The notes: generated from the letters alone by a model not told the origin. Shown: positions 44,277 to 53,723, counted from the stretch's first letter. The stretch: DNA of 64,000 bases from Pseudomonas mucoides (GCF_015461845.1 NZ_JACOPW010000004.1:426722-490721), one strand, 5' to 3'. Numbers and translations are program-made.

Positions 44277-44873
44277 TTACGCCAATGTCTTGCCGTCCAC
44301 CGGGTCGCCGATCATCAGGAAATGCCCGCCCGCCACATGGTGCAAGGTGCGCAAGGCGTCATGCCCTTCGAAGTGCCAGCGGCCGTCGCTGAAGACCCGT
44401 TCATCTGCCTGGGCGGCAATCACCTCGGCCAGGAACAGGTCGTATTGCTGATGATTGGTGGGCTCTGGCAGCAGTCGACATTCCAGCCAGGCCACGCAGC
44501 CCTCGAGCATAGGAGCATCGATCAGTTCACCACTGAAGGTCTGCAAACCATAGGCCTGGAACTTGTCCTGACCTTGGCCCTGGGTCAATTCCAGGCCTGA
44601 CGTCGAGCCAACAGTCTGGGTGATATCGGCCTGAGCGACGCAGGGCACGTTCAGCACGAAGGTGCCCGAGGCTTCCAGCAGTTGTCGGGTCCAGGTGGAC
44701 TTGTCCAGCACCACGGCAATTTTCGGCGGTTCGAAATCCAGCGGCATGGCCCAGGCCGCGGCCATGATATTGCGCTGGCCGTCATGGGCGGCGCTCACCA
44801 GGACGGTCGGCCCGTGATTGAGCAGGCGATAGGCCTTGGACAAAGGAACCGGGCGGCGATGGGAAACGCTCAT
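44277..44873 (-). CDS. flavin reductase family protein
   Basis: A 198-residue FMN-binding split-barrel protein of the flavin-reductase-like type. PTVLVSAAHDGQRNIMAAAW is the FMN-binding segment, followed by IAVVLDKSTWTRQLLEASG and FVLNVP. Members reduce flavin with NAD(P)H for partner monooxygenases or act as standalone oxidoreductases. No monooxygenase gene is nearby. Confidence 0.88.
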   Translation of the reverse strand: MSVSHRRPVPLSKAYRLLNHGPTVLVSAAHDGQRNIMAAAWAMPLDFEPPKIAVVLDKSTWTRQLLEASGTFVLNVPCVAQADITQTVGSTSGLELTQGQGQDKFQAYGLQTFSGELIDAPMLEGCVAWLECRLLPEPTNHQQYDLFLAEVIAAQADERVFSDGRWHFEGHDALRTLHHVAGGHFLMIGDPVDGKTLA

Positions 44874-44930
44874 GGTGTCTGCTCCTGGGAAAAGAGCCGA
44901 TTGTAGCGATTTCCACCGCGATGGCAGGTA

Positions 44931-46247
44931 TCAAGTCGCCAGTTGATTGGCAAACTGCCCGACCGCGTTCACCACTTTCTGCGCACCGTCCTGAATCTCG
45001 ACGATCACCGTGCCCGCTTCCGCCGCCAGCGCCAGGCCTTGTTCTGCCTGAAGCTTGCCGTCGGTCATCAGGGCCACGGCATTACGCGCCATCTCCTGGT
45101 TCTGCCGCACGACACCGACGATCTCATCAGTGGCCTGGCTGGTGCGGGACGCCAACTGCCGGACCTCGTCCGCCACCACGGCAAACCCCCTGCCCTGTTC
45201 ACCTGCCCGAGCCGCCTCGATGGCCGCGTTGAGCGCCAGCAAGTTGGTCTGTTCGGCGATGCCGCTGATGGTTTTGACGATAGTGCCGATCACCAGCGAT
45301 TGCTCGTTCAAGGCCTCGATGCCATCGCCAGCGGTCTGCATATGCCTGGCCAGGTCGCGCATCACGTCCACTGCCTGAGTCACCACGGCCGTACCGCGCT
45401 GGGCACTCTGATCGGTTTGCTGAGAGGTGCTATACGCAATGTTGGCCGCTTCGGCCACGGCGTTTTCCTGATTGACCTGATCGGTAATCACGGTGGCGAA
45501 CTTCACCACTTTGTAGAGCGTGTTGTTAGCGTCAACCACCGGGTTGTAGGACGCTTCCAGCCAGACCAGACGACCATGGCTGTCGACGCGCTTGAAACGG
45601 CCGGCAACAAACTCACCGGCATTCAGGCGTCGCCAGAAGTTCTGGTACTCGGCGCTGCTGGCCTCCTGCGACTCACAGAACGTGCGGTGATGTTTGCCCT
45701 TGATCTGCGCGAGGCTGTAACCCATGCCACTGAGGAAGCGGTCGTTGGCCGTCAGAACGTTGCCATCGAGGTCGAACTCAATCACCGCGGTCGAACGCAC
45801 CAGCGCACCGATCAGGTTCTCATGCTCACGGGACGCTTCGATGGTGCGGGTCAGGTCGCTGGAGTAAATCGAGAAATGTTTGATTCGGCCGTCCGCCGAG
45901 CGCACCGGCTGCACAATCGAACGCAACCACGCCTCCTTGCCGTTGCCCCGCAGTAAACGCACGGCCCCGGCGAAATGCTCGCCACGGGTCAGCGCGTTCT
46001 GGAAGCGGCGGTGGAATTCGTCGGATTTGACATGGACCGGGACGATCTCGTCGATGTTCCTGCCGATCAGGTCGCCGCTCTTGTAGAACATTTCACCCAG
46101 GAAGTTCTGGTTGGCCGATTGAATCCGGCCATCGGGATTAAGGGTCAGGACCAGCATCTCGCTTTCCAGACTGTCCTTCACTTGATGAAGGCTGGAGAGT
46201 TCTTCGCGAAGAGCCGACAGCTCCTGCTTCAAGCGTTTGTTGAACAT
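44931..46247 (-). CDS. soluble PAS-PAS chemoreceptor (BdlA-like)
   Basis: A 438-residue cytosolic chemotaxis transducer without membrane segments. A short coiled coil (KRLKQELSALREELSSLHQV) leads into two PAS domains (about residues 25-140 and 150-265) and a methyl-accepting signalling domain with the tip EQTNLLALNAAIEAARAGEQ near residue 340. This layout and the MFNKRLKQ start are like BdlA of P. aeruginosa, which controls biofilm dispersal. The ATG at 46247 is chosen because that is where BdlA-like proteins begin. The ligand or cofactor of its PAS domains is unknown. Confidence 0.88.
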   Translation of the reverse strand: MFNKRLKQELSALREELSSLHQVKDSLESEMLVLTLNPDGRIQSANQNFLGEMFYKSGDLIGRNIDEIVPVHVKSDEFHRRFQNALTRGEHFAGAVRLLRGNGKEAWLRSIVQPVRSADGRIKHFSIYSSDLTRTIEASREHENLIGALVRSTAVIEFDLDGNVLTANDRFLSGMGYSLAQIKGKHHRTFCESQEASSAEYQNFWRRLNAGEFVAGRFKRVDSHGRLVWLEASYNPVVDANNTLYKVVKFATVITDQVNQENAVAEAANIAYSTSQQTDQSAQRGTAVVTQAVDVMRDLARHMQTAGDGIEALNEQSLVIGTIVKTISGIAEQTNLLALNAAIEAARAGEQGRGFAVVADEVRQLASRTSQATDEIVGVVRQNQEMARNAVALMTDGKLQAEQGLALAAEAGTVIVEIQDGAQKVVNAVGQFANQLAT

Positions 46248-46368
46248 GGGAAAGCACCGATGGACTGGGAGAGAAAGCGGCATGCAGCCTAGCCATCGGC
46301 GGTACGGTTCTTTTCTGAAGAGCGTTTCAAGGTTGTCCTACAAAAATAGTTACGGTCACACGCTGCGA

Positions 46369-47682
46369 TTACATCGCGCCAGCGGCCGCGCAATGGCCGG
46401 CTCTGGGCAGGCGTGCGCCAAAATACGCCGCGCTGCCCACACCCACTGCGCCCATGACCGCACAGAAGATCACGCAGATCCACGGGCTCCACGGCATCAG
46501 ACCAATCAATAACAGTGGTGTGATACTCGCCCACGCGGCGTAGGCAATGTTGTAGGTGAAGGAAATGCCCGAGACGCGAACCCGCGCCGGGAACAGGCTG
46601 ACCATCACCGACGGCACCGCGCCGACCACTCCGCAACTCAGACCGGCAACCGCGTAGGACAGAGCAATCCAGTGACCACCCGTAATCAGGCTGGTATAGA
46701 GCACACCAATCCCCAGCGGCAGCAGCAGGCTATAGAGCATGACCGTGCGCCAGCCGCCGATGCGGTCGACCAGCAGCCCGGCGAGTACACAGCCGATGTT
46801 CAGGAACACGATGCCCAACGCACTCAAGGCGAAGGTATGGCTGGCGGTCATGCCAAAGGTTTTCTGCATCATGGTCGGAGTGATAACGACAAACACCACC
46901 ACCGCCGAGGTCAGCACGCAGGTGAGGATCATCGCCGGCAACATTGCCAGACGATGTTCACGCAAGACCGTGCGCAGCGGCAGTTCGACGGCGGCATCAC
47001 GCTGGGCCTGCATTGCCATGAACACCGGGGTTTCACTGAGCCAGCGGCGCAACCAGACACCGATCACCCCGAACACACCGCCCAGGAGGAACGGGTAACG
47101 CCAGGCGAAATCGAGAATTTCCGCCGGTGTGAACGCCTGTGCGAGGAAGGTCGCCGTCAGCGCGCCAATCAGGTAGCCAAAAGTCAGCCCGGCTTGCAGG
47201 AAACCGAGGGCATACCCGCGATGCCCGGCCGGCGCGTGCTCGGCGACGAACACCCAGGCGCTCGGCACTTCACCGCCCACCGCCGCCCCTTGCAGGACAC
47301 GTAGCACCAACAGCAGCAGCGGCGCCCAATAGCCGATCTGCGCGTAGGTCGGCATGATCCCGATCAGCAGGCACGGCAGCGCCATCATCAGGATGCTCAG
47401 GCTGAAGACTTTCTTGCGCCCCAACCGGTCGGCGAAATGCGCCATCAGAATTCCGCCCAACGGGCGCGCCAGATAACCGGTGACGAAGATCCCGAAGCTT
47501 TGCAGCAGGCGCAGCCATTCGGGCATTTCCGGCGGGAAGAACAGTTGGCTGAGGGTCAGGGCGAAGAACACGAAAATGATGAAATCGTAGATTTCCAGCG
47601 CGCCGCCAAGGGCCGCAAGACCGAGAGTCTTGTAATCCGAGCGGGTAAAAGGCGTCGGGCGCGAAGGGATGTTGGCAGTCAT
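46369..47682 (-). CDS. MFS transporter, metabolite:H+ symporter (MHS) family
   Basis: A 437-residue permease with 12 predicted spans. GALEIYDFIIFVFFALTLSQ starts the first span; ARPLGGILMAHFADRLGRKK is the MFS loop motif, and GEVPSAWVFVAEHAP matches MHS members such as ProP and citrate carriers. It likely imports an organic acid or betaine with protons; the substrate cannot be read from sequence. The gene is monocistronic and divergent from the AtoE-type gene. Confidence 0.88.
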   Translation of the reverse strand: MTANIPSRPTPFTRSDYKTLGLAALGGALEIYDFIIFVFFALTLSQLFFPPEMPEWLRLLQSFGIFVTGYLARPLGGILMAHFADRLGRKKVFSLSILMMALPCLLIGIMPTYAQIGYWAPLLLLVLRVLQGAAVGGEVPSAWVFVAEHAPAGHRGYALGFLQAGLTFGYLIGALTATFLAQAFTPAEILDFAWRYPFLLGGVFGVIGVWLRRWLSETPVFMAMQAQRDAAVELPLRTVLREHRLAMLPAMILTCVLTSAVVVFVVITPTMMQKTFGMTASHTFALSALGIVFLNIGCVLAGLLVDRIGGWRTVMLYSLLLPLGIGVLYTSLITGGHWIALSYAVAGLSCGVVGAVPSVMVSLFPARVRVSGISFTYNIAYAAWASITPLLLIGLMPWSPWICVIFCAVMGAVGVGSAAYFGARLPRAGHCAAAGAM

Positions 47683-47884
47683 GAAAAAGAACTCTGCAGC
47701 CGGTAAAAAACCAAGGCGCCCATGGTCTACGCAAACGCGCCCATGGACAAGCCGTTAGACCATAGTCCTGTTTTGGTAAAGTTTCGTCACAAGTCAGCAG
47801 CGGTTGATTTACTGTTGGCGTCTGTCCAGACGGGCCTTTGCAGCCCGAAAGACCACAATAAACATAAAAATTCGAGGTACCCCC

Positions 47885-49303
47885 GTGGCCGCTGATATCG
47901 AAGATACCCGCTCCGCCCGCTTTGCCCTGCGCTGCTCAAGTTTTGCCGAACGCTGGTTCCCCGACTCCTGGGTATTTGCCGCGCTGGCGGTAATCATCGT
48001 CGCCGTCGCCACTCTGTTCATGGGCGCCAAACCGACTGACGCCGCCATGGCGTTCGGTGATGGATTCTGGAGCCTGATCCCCTTCACCATGCAGATGGCG
48101 TTCGTGGTCATCGGTGGCTATGTCGTCGCTGCCTCGCCACCCGCCGTGAAACTCATCGACCGCCTGGCACGTATCCCGAAAAACGGGCGCTCGGCCGTGG
48201 CGTGGGTCGCCTTGATCTCCATGGTTGCCTCGCTGCTGAACTGGGGCTTGTCGCTGGTGTTTGGCGGTTTGCTGGTGCGCGCCCTCGCCCGCCGCGTCGA
48301 TCTGAAAATGGACTACCGCGCCGCCGGCGCCGCTGCCTATCTGGGTCTTGGCGCAGTCTGGGCCCTGGGTCTGTCGTCGTCCGCCGCCCAACTGCAGGCC
48401 AACCCGGCCAGCCTGCCGCCGTCGATCCTGTCGATCACCGGGGTGATTCCGTTCACCCAAACGATCTTCCTGTGGCAGTCCGGCGTAATGCTGCTGGCGC
48501 TGATCGTGGTCTCGCTGATCATCGCCTACGCCACCGCGCCAGGCCCTAACACCGCCCGTGACGCCAAGGCCTGCGGCATCGACCCGAGCTTCAATCTGCC
48601 GCCATTGGCCCCGCGCACCCGCCCGGGCGAATGGCTGGAACACAGCCCGCTGTTGACCCTTTTGCTGGTGGCACTCGCGGCTGGCTGGCTGTTCCACGAG
48701 TTTTCGACCAAACCCGCGATCAGTGCCATCTCCGGGCTGAACACCTACAACTTCCTGTTCCTGATGCTCGGCGCGCTGCTGCACTGGCGTCCACGCAGCT
48801 TCCTCGATGCCGTGGCCCGCGCTGTCCCGACCACCACCGGCGTGCTGATCCAGTTCCCGCTGTACGGCTCGATCGCCGCGTTGATGACCACGGTCAAAGG
48901 CACTGACGCCCAGACCCTGGCGCACCACATCTCGACCTTCTTCGTCAGCATCGCGTCCCACGACACCTACGCGTTCCTGATGGGCGTGTACTCGGCGATT
49001 CTCGGTTTCTTCATTCCGTCCGGCGGCGGCAAGTGGATCATCGAAGCGCCGTACGTCATGCAAGTCGCCACGGACCTGAACTACCACCTGGGCTGGGCCG
49101 TACAGATCTACAACGCAGCCGAAGCGCTGCCGAACCTGATCAACCCGTTCTACATGCTGCCGCTGCTGGGCGTGCTCGGGCTGAAGGCGCGGGACTTGAT
49201 CGGGTTTTCGTTTGTGCAATTGCTGGTGCACACGCCGCTGGTGTTGTTTCTGCTGTGGGCGCTGGGGACGACGCTGACGTATACGGCGCCGGTAATGCCT
49301 TAA
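47885..49303 (+). CDS. short-chain fatty acid transporter, AtoE family
   Basis: A 472-residue inner-membrane permease of the AtoE/TIGR00366 family, with about 12 hydrophobic segments. Characteristic stretches are MQMAFVVIGGYVVAASPP, LLNWGLSLVFGGLLVRALAR, and FFIPSGGGKWIIEAPYVM late in the protein. It is expected to import short-chain fatty acids such as acetoacetate or butyrate. The start is GTG at 47885, with GAGG eight bases upstream. No acetoacetate-degradation genes (atoDAB) adjoin it. Confidence 0.9.
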   Translation: MAADIEDTRSARFALRCSSFAERWFPDSWVFAALAVIIVAVATLFMGAKPTDAAMAFGDGFWSLIPFTMQMAFVVIGGYVVAASPPAVKLIDRLARIPKNGRSAVAWVALISMVASLLNWGLSLVFGGLLVRALARRVDLKMDYRAAGAAAYLGLGAVWALGLSSSAAQLQANPASLPPSILSITGVIPFTQTIFLWQSGVMLLALIVVSLIIAYATAPGPNTARDAKACGIDPSFNLPPLAPRTRPGEWLEHSPLLTLLLVALAAGWLFHEFSTKPAISAISGLNTYNFLFLMLGALLHWRPRSFLDAVARAVPTTTGVLIQFPLYGSIAALMTTVKGTDAQTLAHHISTFFVSIASHDTYAFLMGVYSAILGFFIPSGGGKWIIEAPYVMQVATDLNYHLGWAVQIYNAAEALPNLINPFYMLPLLGVLGLKARDLIGFSFVQLLVHTPLVLFLLWALGTTLTYTAPVMP

Positions 49304-49330
49304 CCCGATCCAACAATCACCATAAAACAA

Positions 49331-49421
49331 CTGTAGGAGCGAGCCTGCTCGTGATAGCGGTAGTCCATCCAACATTGATGTGACTGCCAAACCGCTATCG
49401 CGAGCAGGCTCACGCCTACAT
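49331..49421. repeat. REPIN: inverted REP pair
   Basis: CTGTAGGAGCGAGCCTGCTC at 49331 faces CGCGAGCAGGCTCACGCCTA ending at 49418; the connecting segment is about 50 bases. It lies after the AtoE-type gene and just before the PHO box. Confidence 0.9.
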
Positions 49422-49444
49422 TAAGAACTTTGCTGCACTCAAGA

Positions 49445-49462
49445 CTGTAACCCTTCTGTCAC
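49445..49462 (+). promoter_or_regulatory. PHO box (PhoB binding site)
   Basis: CTGTAAC (49445-49451), CCTT, CTGTCAC (49456-49462) is a 7-4-7 direct repeat matching the PhoB consensus with one or two changes. It is 60 bases upstream of the phosphatase/phospholipase ATG. Confidence 0.7.
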
Positions 49463-49522
49463 ATCCCGCTGCTAGCGTCCGCCGAAACATATTGCAACAA
49501 ACTCAGCTAAACGGGACTTGGC

Positions 49523-51220
49523 ATGACTGACGATAAAGACAACATCGACGTTCCTTCTCCCGACGCAGATGCGCCCACCGATACTAGCCGCCGGCGCTTT
49601 CTCGGTGGCGTTGCGGTGCTGGGTGTCGGCGCAACGCTGAGCGCTTGCGGCAATCAGGGGGATGAGCCGGGCAAACCTGTCGAACACCCACTGTCCCCGG
49701 CGGAATTGGACAAAGCCCTGCACGACCAGGTGAAAACCGTGGTGGTGATCTATGCCGAGAACCGCAGTTTCAACAATCTGTTCGGCGATTTCCCCGGCGT
49801 CGAAAAACCACTGTCGTCCCTTCAGCCTGGCGAGTATCAACAGCGTGATCGCGATGGCAGTCTGTTGCAGACGCTGCCACCGGTGTGGGGCGGCGTTTTG
49901 CAGATCGGTCCGCAAACCCTGGATGGCGTGACGTACCCCAGTGAAACCCAGTTTCAGGAGCAACTGCCCAACGCGCCGTTTGCCCTCAAAGGCCCGAACG
50001 CTGAAGACCTGCCGTTTGGCTTGGTGACCCGCGATTTGTGGCACGTGTTCTATCAAAACCAGATGCAGATCAACGGTGGCAAGAATGACGGTTTTGTCGC
50101 CTGGGCAGACTCCGGCGGCCTGACCATGGGCCATTACGCGCAGAGTCGTTATTCCCTGCGCTTGTGGGACGTCGCCCAGGAATTTGTGCTCTGCGATAAC
50201 TTTTTCCAGGGCGCTTTCGGCGGTTCGTTTCTCAACCACCAATACCTGATCAGCGCCACCGCGCCGTTTTATCCCGATGCGGCCAATTCGGTGGCCAAGG
50301 CGCAAATCGCGGTGCTGCAAAGCGACGATCCGGCGGACCCACGACTCAAGCCTTTGGATAAATCCCCGGCCAGCGCCATGACCGGCCCACCGCAGTTCGG
50401 TCCCAGCGCTTTGACCCCGGACGGCTACGGCGTCAACACGCTCGCGCCGCCGTACTGGCCGACGTGGATTCGCGACCCTGACCGCCCGGCCTACGCCAAA
50501 CCAGACTTGCCGAACGTGCTGGTCCCACAAACCCACGAGCACATCGGCGACAAGCTCTCAAAGAAAAATGTCGACTGGGCCTGGTACGCCGGCGCCTGGC
50601 AGGCGACGCTGGATCAGTTCAAGGACTCCGGTGGCATCCCGAAGATCCCCAACTTCCAGTACCACCATCAGCCGTTCAACTACTTCAAACAGCTGGGCCC
50701 GGAGAACCCGGCCGAACGCAACAAACGTCTGCGCGACGCCGGCCTGGGCGATGAATCGAGCACCAACAAGTTCTTCGCCGATGCCGAGGCTGGCAAACTG
50801 CCTGCGGTGAGCTTCTACAAACCCCAGGGCAACCTGAACATGCACGCCGGTTACGCCGATGTGGCGTCCGGTGATCGGCACATCGTGCGCGCCCTGAAAG
50901 TGCTGCGCGAAAGCCCGCAATGGAAAAACATGGTGGTCGTGGTTACGGTCGATGAAAACGGGGGTTGGTGGGATCACGTTGCACCGCCCAAAGGCGATCG
51001 CTGGGGGCCGGGATCGCGGGTGCCGGCGCTGGTGGTGTCGCCCTTCGCGCGCAAAGGCACGGTGGACCACACGGTCTATGACACAGCGTCGATCCTGCGT
51101 TTGATCACTCGGGTGTTCGGGCTGGAGAAGCTCGACGGGCTCAAGCAGCGGGATGAGGCGATGATTGCTCGGGGCCAGAAACCCATGGGCGACTTGACCC
51201 ATGCGCTCAGGTTCAGCTGA
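49523..51220 (+). CDS. Tat-exported acid phosphatase/phospholipase C-like enzyme (AcpA family)
   Basis: A 565-residue alkaline-phosphatase-superfamily enzyme of the phosphoesterase (AcpA/phospholipase C) family. A twin-arginine signal (SRRRFLGG, residues 22-29) is followed by a lipobox-like LSAC (39-42), so it may be a Tat-exported lipoprotein. ENRSFNNLFGDFPG (near 79) and TVDENGGWWDHVAPP (near 477) carry metal-binding and nucleophile-region residues. It releases phosphate from phosphomonoesters or phospholipids; the PHO box upstream fits phosphate scavenging. Substrate choice is uncertain. Confidence 0.88.
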   Translation: MTDDKDNIDVPSPDADAPTDTSRRRFLGGVAVLGVGATLSACGNQGDEPGKPVEHPLSPAELDKALHDQVKTVVVIYAENRSFNNLFGDFPGVEKPLSSLQPGEYQQRDRDGSLLQTLPPVWGGVLQIGPQTLDGVTYPSETQFQEQLPNAPFALKGPNAEDLPFGLVTRDLWHVFYQNQMQINGGKNDGFVAWADSGGLTMGHYAQSRYSLRLWDVAQEFVLCDNFFQGAFGGSFLNHQYLISATAPFYPDAANSVAKAQIAVLQSDDPADPRLKPLDKSPASAMTGPPQFGPSALTPDGYGVNTLAPPYWPTWIRDPDRPAYAKPDLPNVLVPQTHEHIGDKLSKKNVDWAWYAGAWQATLDQFKDSGGIPKIPNFQYHHQPFNYFKQLGPENPAERNKRLRDAGLGDESSTNKFFADAEAGKLPAVSFYKPQGNLNMHAGYADVASGDRHIVRALKVLRESPQWKNMVVVVTVDENGGWWDHVAPPKGDRWGPGSRVPALVVSPFARKGTVDHTVYDTASILRLITRVFGLEKLDGLKQRDEAMIARGQKPMGDLTHALRFS

Positions 51221-51293
51221 GCAATTATCGGCCGATCTGCTTTAGTACGGTGGCCTGCGATCCACGCGGGCCCACGCTGAAAAGGATCTGAGC

Positions 51294-52466
51294 ATGCTGA
51301 AACTCACAGGACTCACCTTTGCCGCCCTCGCCCTGAGTGCCGCCGCCCACGCCGATGTCGATCTGAAATTGGGCAGCACCGAACGTGTTACCCGGCTTTT
51401 CGCCTACCCCAACAACTGCAATGTGATCTGCTTTCGCAACTGGACGCTTGAACAAACCGTCGAGCATTACCTGACCCAAAGCGTGCAACGCGATGGCTAC
51501 AGCACTGCAAAAGTGCGAGTAAAGACCGATAACCATCAGCTCTACGCCGACATCAGCGGCGTACCAAAGGGTTACGAAAAACCGCTGGCCGCGTTACTCG
51601 ATGCCGGCGATCTGGCCTACACCGGTGCCAAAAAACTCAATGCCGACAGCAAATGGGCCTACAACTGGTACTTGTTCCTGCCGTTGGGCATGGCCCTGGA
51701 AAACCGTAAGAGTGTCGAATTGCTGCACTTCCCGCCGGATTACTCCCTGACCCAGGCTCAGGATTACCTGCGCTCCGCGACCACGGATCGCTGGGCCACG
51801 TTGCTGACGGATAACGGCATCCCCGCTGACCAGACGCCGGGCTATCAGACCATCATCGACATCGCGCCCATTGCCGCGCCGGCCAGCGCCGGCAAGGACC
51901 TGGAGGGTGTCTACGGCTACTTCACGGATTACCAGACCACCATGGTCAAGGACGTCAGCCAGAACGCCAAAGGTGCGGCGCTGCCGATGGTCGCCTTTGG
52001 CGCGCCAGTGCGTAACTGGATCAAGCAGCAATATGGTGTGACCGTCGACGTGCTGGGTCTGGCGATGATCAGCCCGAAGAAAGGCCTGAACGTGCCGGTA
52101 TTGGGCTCGAACCATCCGAGTTACATCTGGTACGCCGCCAACCCGGACAGCTATACCGGCGACGATGCTCAGGCGAAAGCCGATGCTGCGGGCCTGGCCG
52201 TCATGGGCCAGGATTTGAGCGCCGCGTGCTGGCAAGCCGGCATGGGCAGCACACCGGGCAGCGACCCTGCTGCCCAGCTGAAAAGCTGCACACAAACCTG
52301 GCAAGTGACCCAGAAAGAAAAAACCTGCGAGTTGTTCTACACCTCGATCCGCAACCTGACCCCGGAACAAGCCGAGGCCAAGTGCGCGACAACGCCAATC
52401 AAGGCCCAACTCCAACAGCTGCAAGCTCCGGCGCCCGCAACAGCGATTCCGGCACCGGCGCTGTAA
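51294..52466 (+). CDS. secreted conserved protein, unknown function
   Basis: A 390-residue protein with a clear signal peptide (MLKLTGLTFAALALSAAAHA, cleavage after residue 20) and no lipobox. I do not recognise a domain. It has five or six cysteines, the first pair near the mature N terminus (NCNVICF), a GYFTDYQTTMVKD segment mid-protein, and a Pro/Ala-rich end. It follows the PHO-box enzyme by 73 bases and could be read through from it. A role in phosphate stress is only suggested by position. Confidence 0.7.
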   Translation: MLKLTGLTFAALALSAAAHADVDLKLGSTERVTRLFAYPNNCNVICFRNWTLEQTVEHYLTQSVQRDGYSTAKVRVKTDNHQLYADISGVPKGYEKPLAALLDAGDLAYTGAKKLNADSKWAYNWYLFLPLGMALENRKSVELLHFPPDYSLTQAQDYLRSATTDRWATLLTDNGIPADQTPGYQTIIDIAPIAAPASAGKDLEGVYGYFTDYQTTMVKDVSQNAKGAALPMVAFGAPVRNWIKQQYGVTVDVLGLAMISPKKGLNVPVLGSNHPSYIWYAANPDSYTGDDAQAKADAAGLAVMGQDLSAACWQAGMGSTPGSDPAAQLKSCTQTWQVTQKEKTCELFYTSIRNLTPEQAEAKCATTPIKAQLQQLQAPAPATAIPAPAL

Positions 52467-52472
52467 TCACCT

Positions 52473-52498
52473 TGCGCGTCAGCAAAGGCTGACGCGCA
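52473..52498. terminator. hairpin between convergent genes
   Basis: TGCGCGTCAG and CTGACGCGCA form a perfect 10-bp stem with loop CAAAGG between the convergent unknown gene and can. There is no T run, so termination is uncertain. Confidence 0.4.
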
Positions 52499-52511
52499 CT
52501 CCCCGACCGGC

Positions 52512-53156
52512 TTAAAGCTTCTCGACCGGACGCAGACGGTATTGCGGCGGCAGTTGCTCAAATCCGCTGATGGTCGTGTTCAGGCTTTTCCAGCGACCGT
52601 CCTTGATGCCGTAAATGCAGCCATGGATCGACAGCGGCTGCCCACGGTGCCAGGCGTTTTGCACGATGCTGGTGTGGCCGACGTTCGCCACTTGCTGGAT
52701 CACGTTGAGCTCACAGAGACGATCGACCTGTTCTTCTTCAGTCGCCAGCTCGGCCAGTTCTTCGCGCTTTTCGTAATAAAGGTCCCGGATCGAGCGCAGC
52801 CAGCCGTCGATCAGGCCCAGCTGACGATCCTGCATCGAGGCGCGTACGCCACCACAGCCATAGTGGCCGGTGACCAGGATGTGTTTGACCTTGAGCACGT
52901 CCACCGCGTACTGAATCACCGACAGGCAGTTAAGGTCGGTGTGCAGCACCACGTTGGCCACATTACGGTGTACGAACAGGTCGCCCGGCAGCATGCCGAC
53001 GATCTCGTTGGCCGGCACGCGGGCGTCGGAACAACCAATCCACAAGTATTCCGGCGTCTGTTGGCGGGCCAGCTTGGAGAAGAAGTCCGGATCTTCCTGT
53101 TTGATCGCTTCAGCCCAGCGTTCGTTGTTATCAATCAGATCTTGTAATTCGTTCAT
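52512..53156 (-). CDS. can: beta-carbonic anhydrase
   Basis: A 214-residue zinc enzyme interconverting CO2 and bicarbonate. The zinc ligands and catalytic aspartate fall at the same numbers as in E. coli Can: C42 and D44 (GCSDARVPA), H98 and C101 (GHYGCGGV). The ATG at 53156 is preferred to an upstream codon because family similarity begins MNELQDLI and it preserves this numbering. It is a single gene at the PA4676 position (from memory). Confidence 0.96.
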   Translation of the reverse strand: MNELQDLIDNNERWAEAIKQEDPDFFSKLARQQTPEYLWIGCSDARVPANEIVGMLPGDLFVHRNVANVVLHTDLNCLSVIQYAVDVLKVKHILVTGHYGCGGVRASMQDRQLGLIDGWLRSIRDLYYEKREELAELATEEEQVDRLCELNVIQQVANVGHTSIVQNAWHRGQPLSIHGCIYGIKDGRWKSLNTTISGFEQLPPQYRLRPVEKL

Positions 53157-53297
53157 GCTGTAAAGCCTCAAGAATGATGCGCAGGTTTGACAAACAACCG
53201 CCCGTCGAGGTCACGCGCTTGATGCAAGTATGACCGGTGGAATTCTCAGGAGCCCAGTGGGTCAACCCTAGTAAGGCCCACAGTATGAGGAATTGCC

Positions 53298-53702
53298 ATG
53301 ACTGAATCACGACGTCCGTACGATGCGGTGCAACCTGAGCCGATCGACGACAACGAAGACCGCATGGGCTCGATGCAAGAGCTGGATTTCGATGAGGAAG
53401 AACCCAGCGCCAAAATCGGTGACGAGTTGCCCGAAACCGAACGCGAACGGCTGATGCCTCGCGAGCGCGTGCGTGAAGCCGGTATGACGGGGGCTTCGAC
53501 CGATGATCACGAGTCTACCGATGATGACATGAGCCCGGAAACGTTGATCCATGAAGATGGCGCGCGGGATGCCCATGAAGCGGGTGACGGTGATCAGGCG
53601 GATTGGGATTTGAGCATTGTCGATGAAGATGACATTGGCGGGGGGAATGGCCTGGATGAGGCGGAGATGGCGCGGCGGGATCCGATGGATAAGGATCGGT
53701 GA
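53298..53702 (+). CDS. highly acidic, probably disordered protein (PA4677-like)
   Basis: A 134-residue protein in which about one third of residues (45) are Asp or Glu, with no cysteine and almost no hydrophobic core, so it is likely disordered. Homologues are often labelled serine kinase/phosphatase, but I see no kinase or phosphatase motif. The ATG follows GAGGAAT. It is divergent from can. Possible roles include nucleic-acid mimicry or a stress hydrophilin; neither is shown. Confidence 0.75.
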   Translation: MTESRRPYDAVQPEPIDDNEDRMGSMQELDFDEEEPSAKIGDELPETERERLMPRERVREAGMTGASTDDHESTDDDMSPETLIHEDGARDAHEAGDGDQADWDLSIVDEDDIGGGNGLDEAEMARRDPMDKDR

Positions 53703-53723
53703 TCTCTATCGCCTGATTTGACG

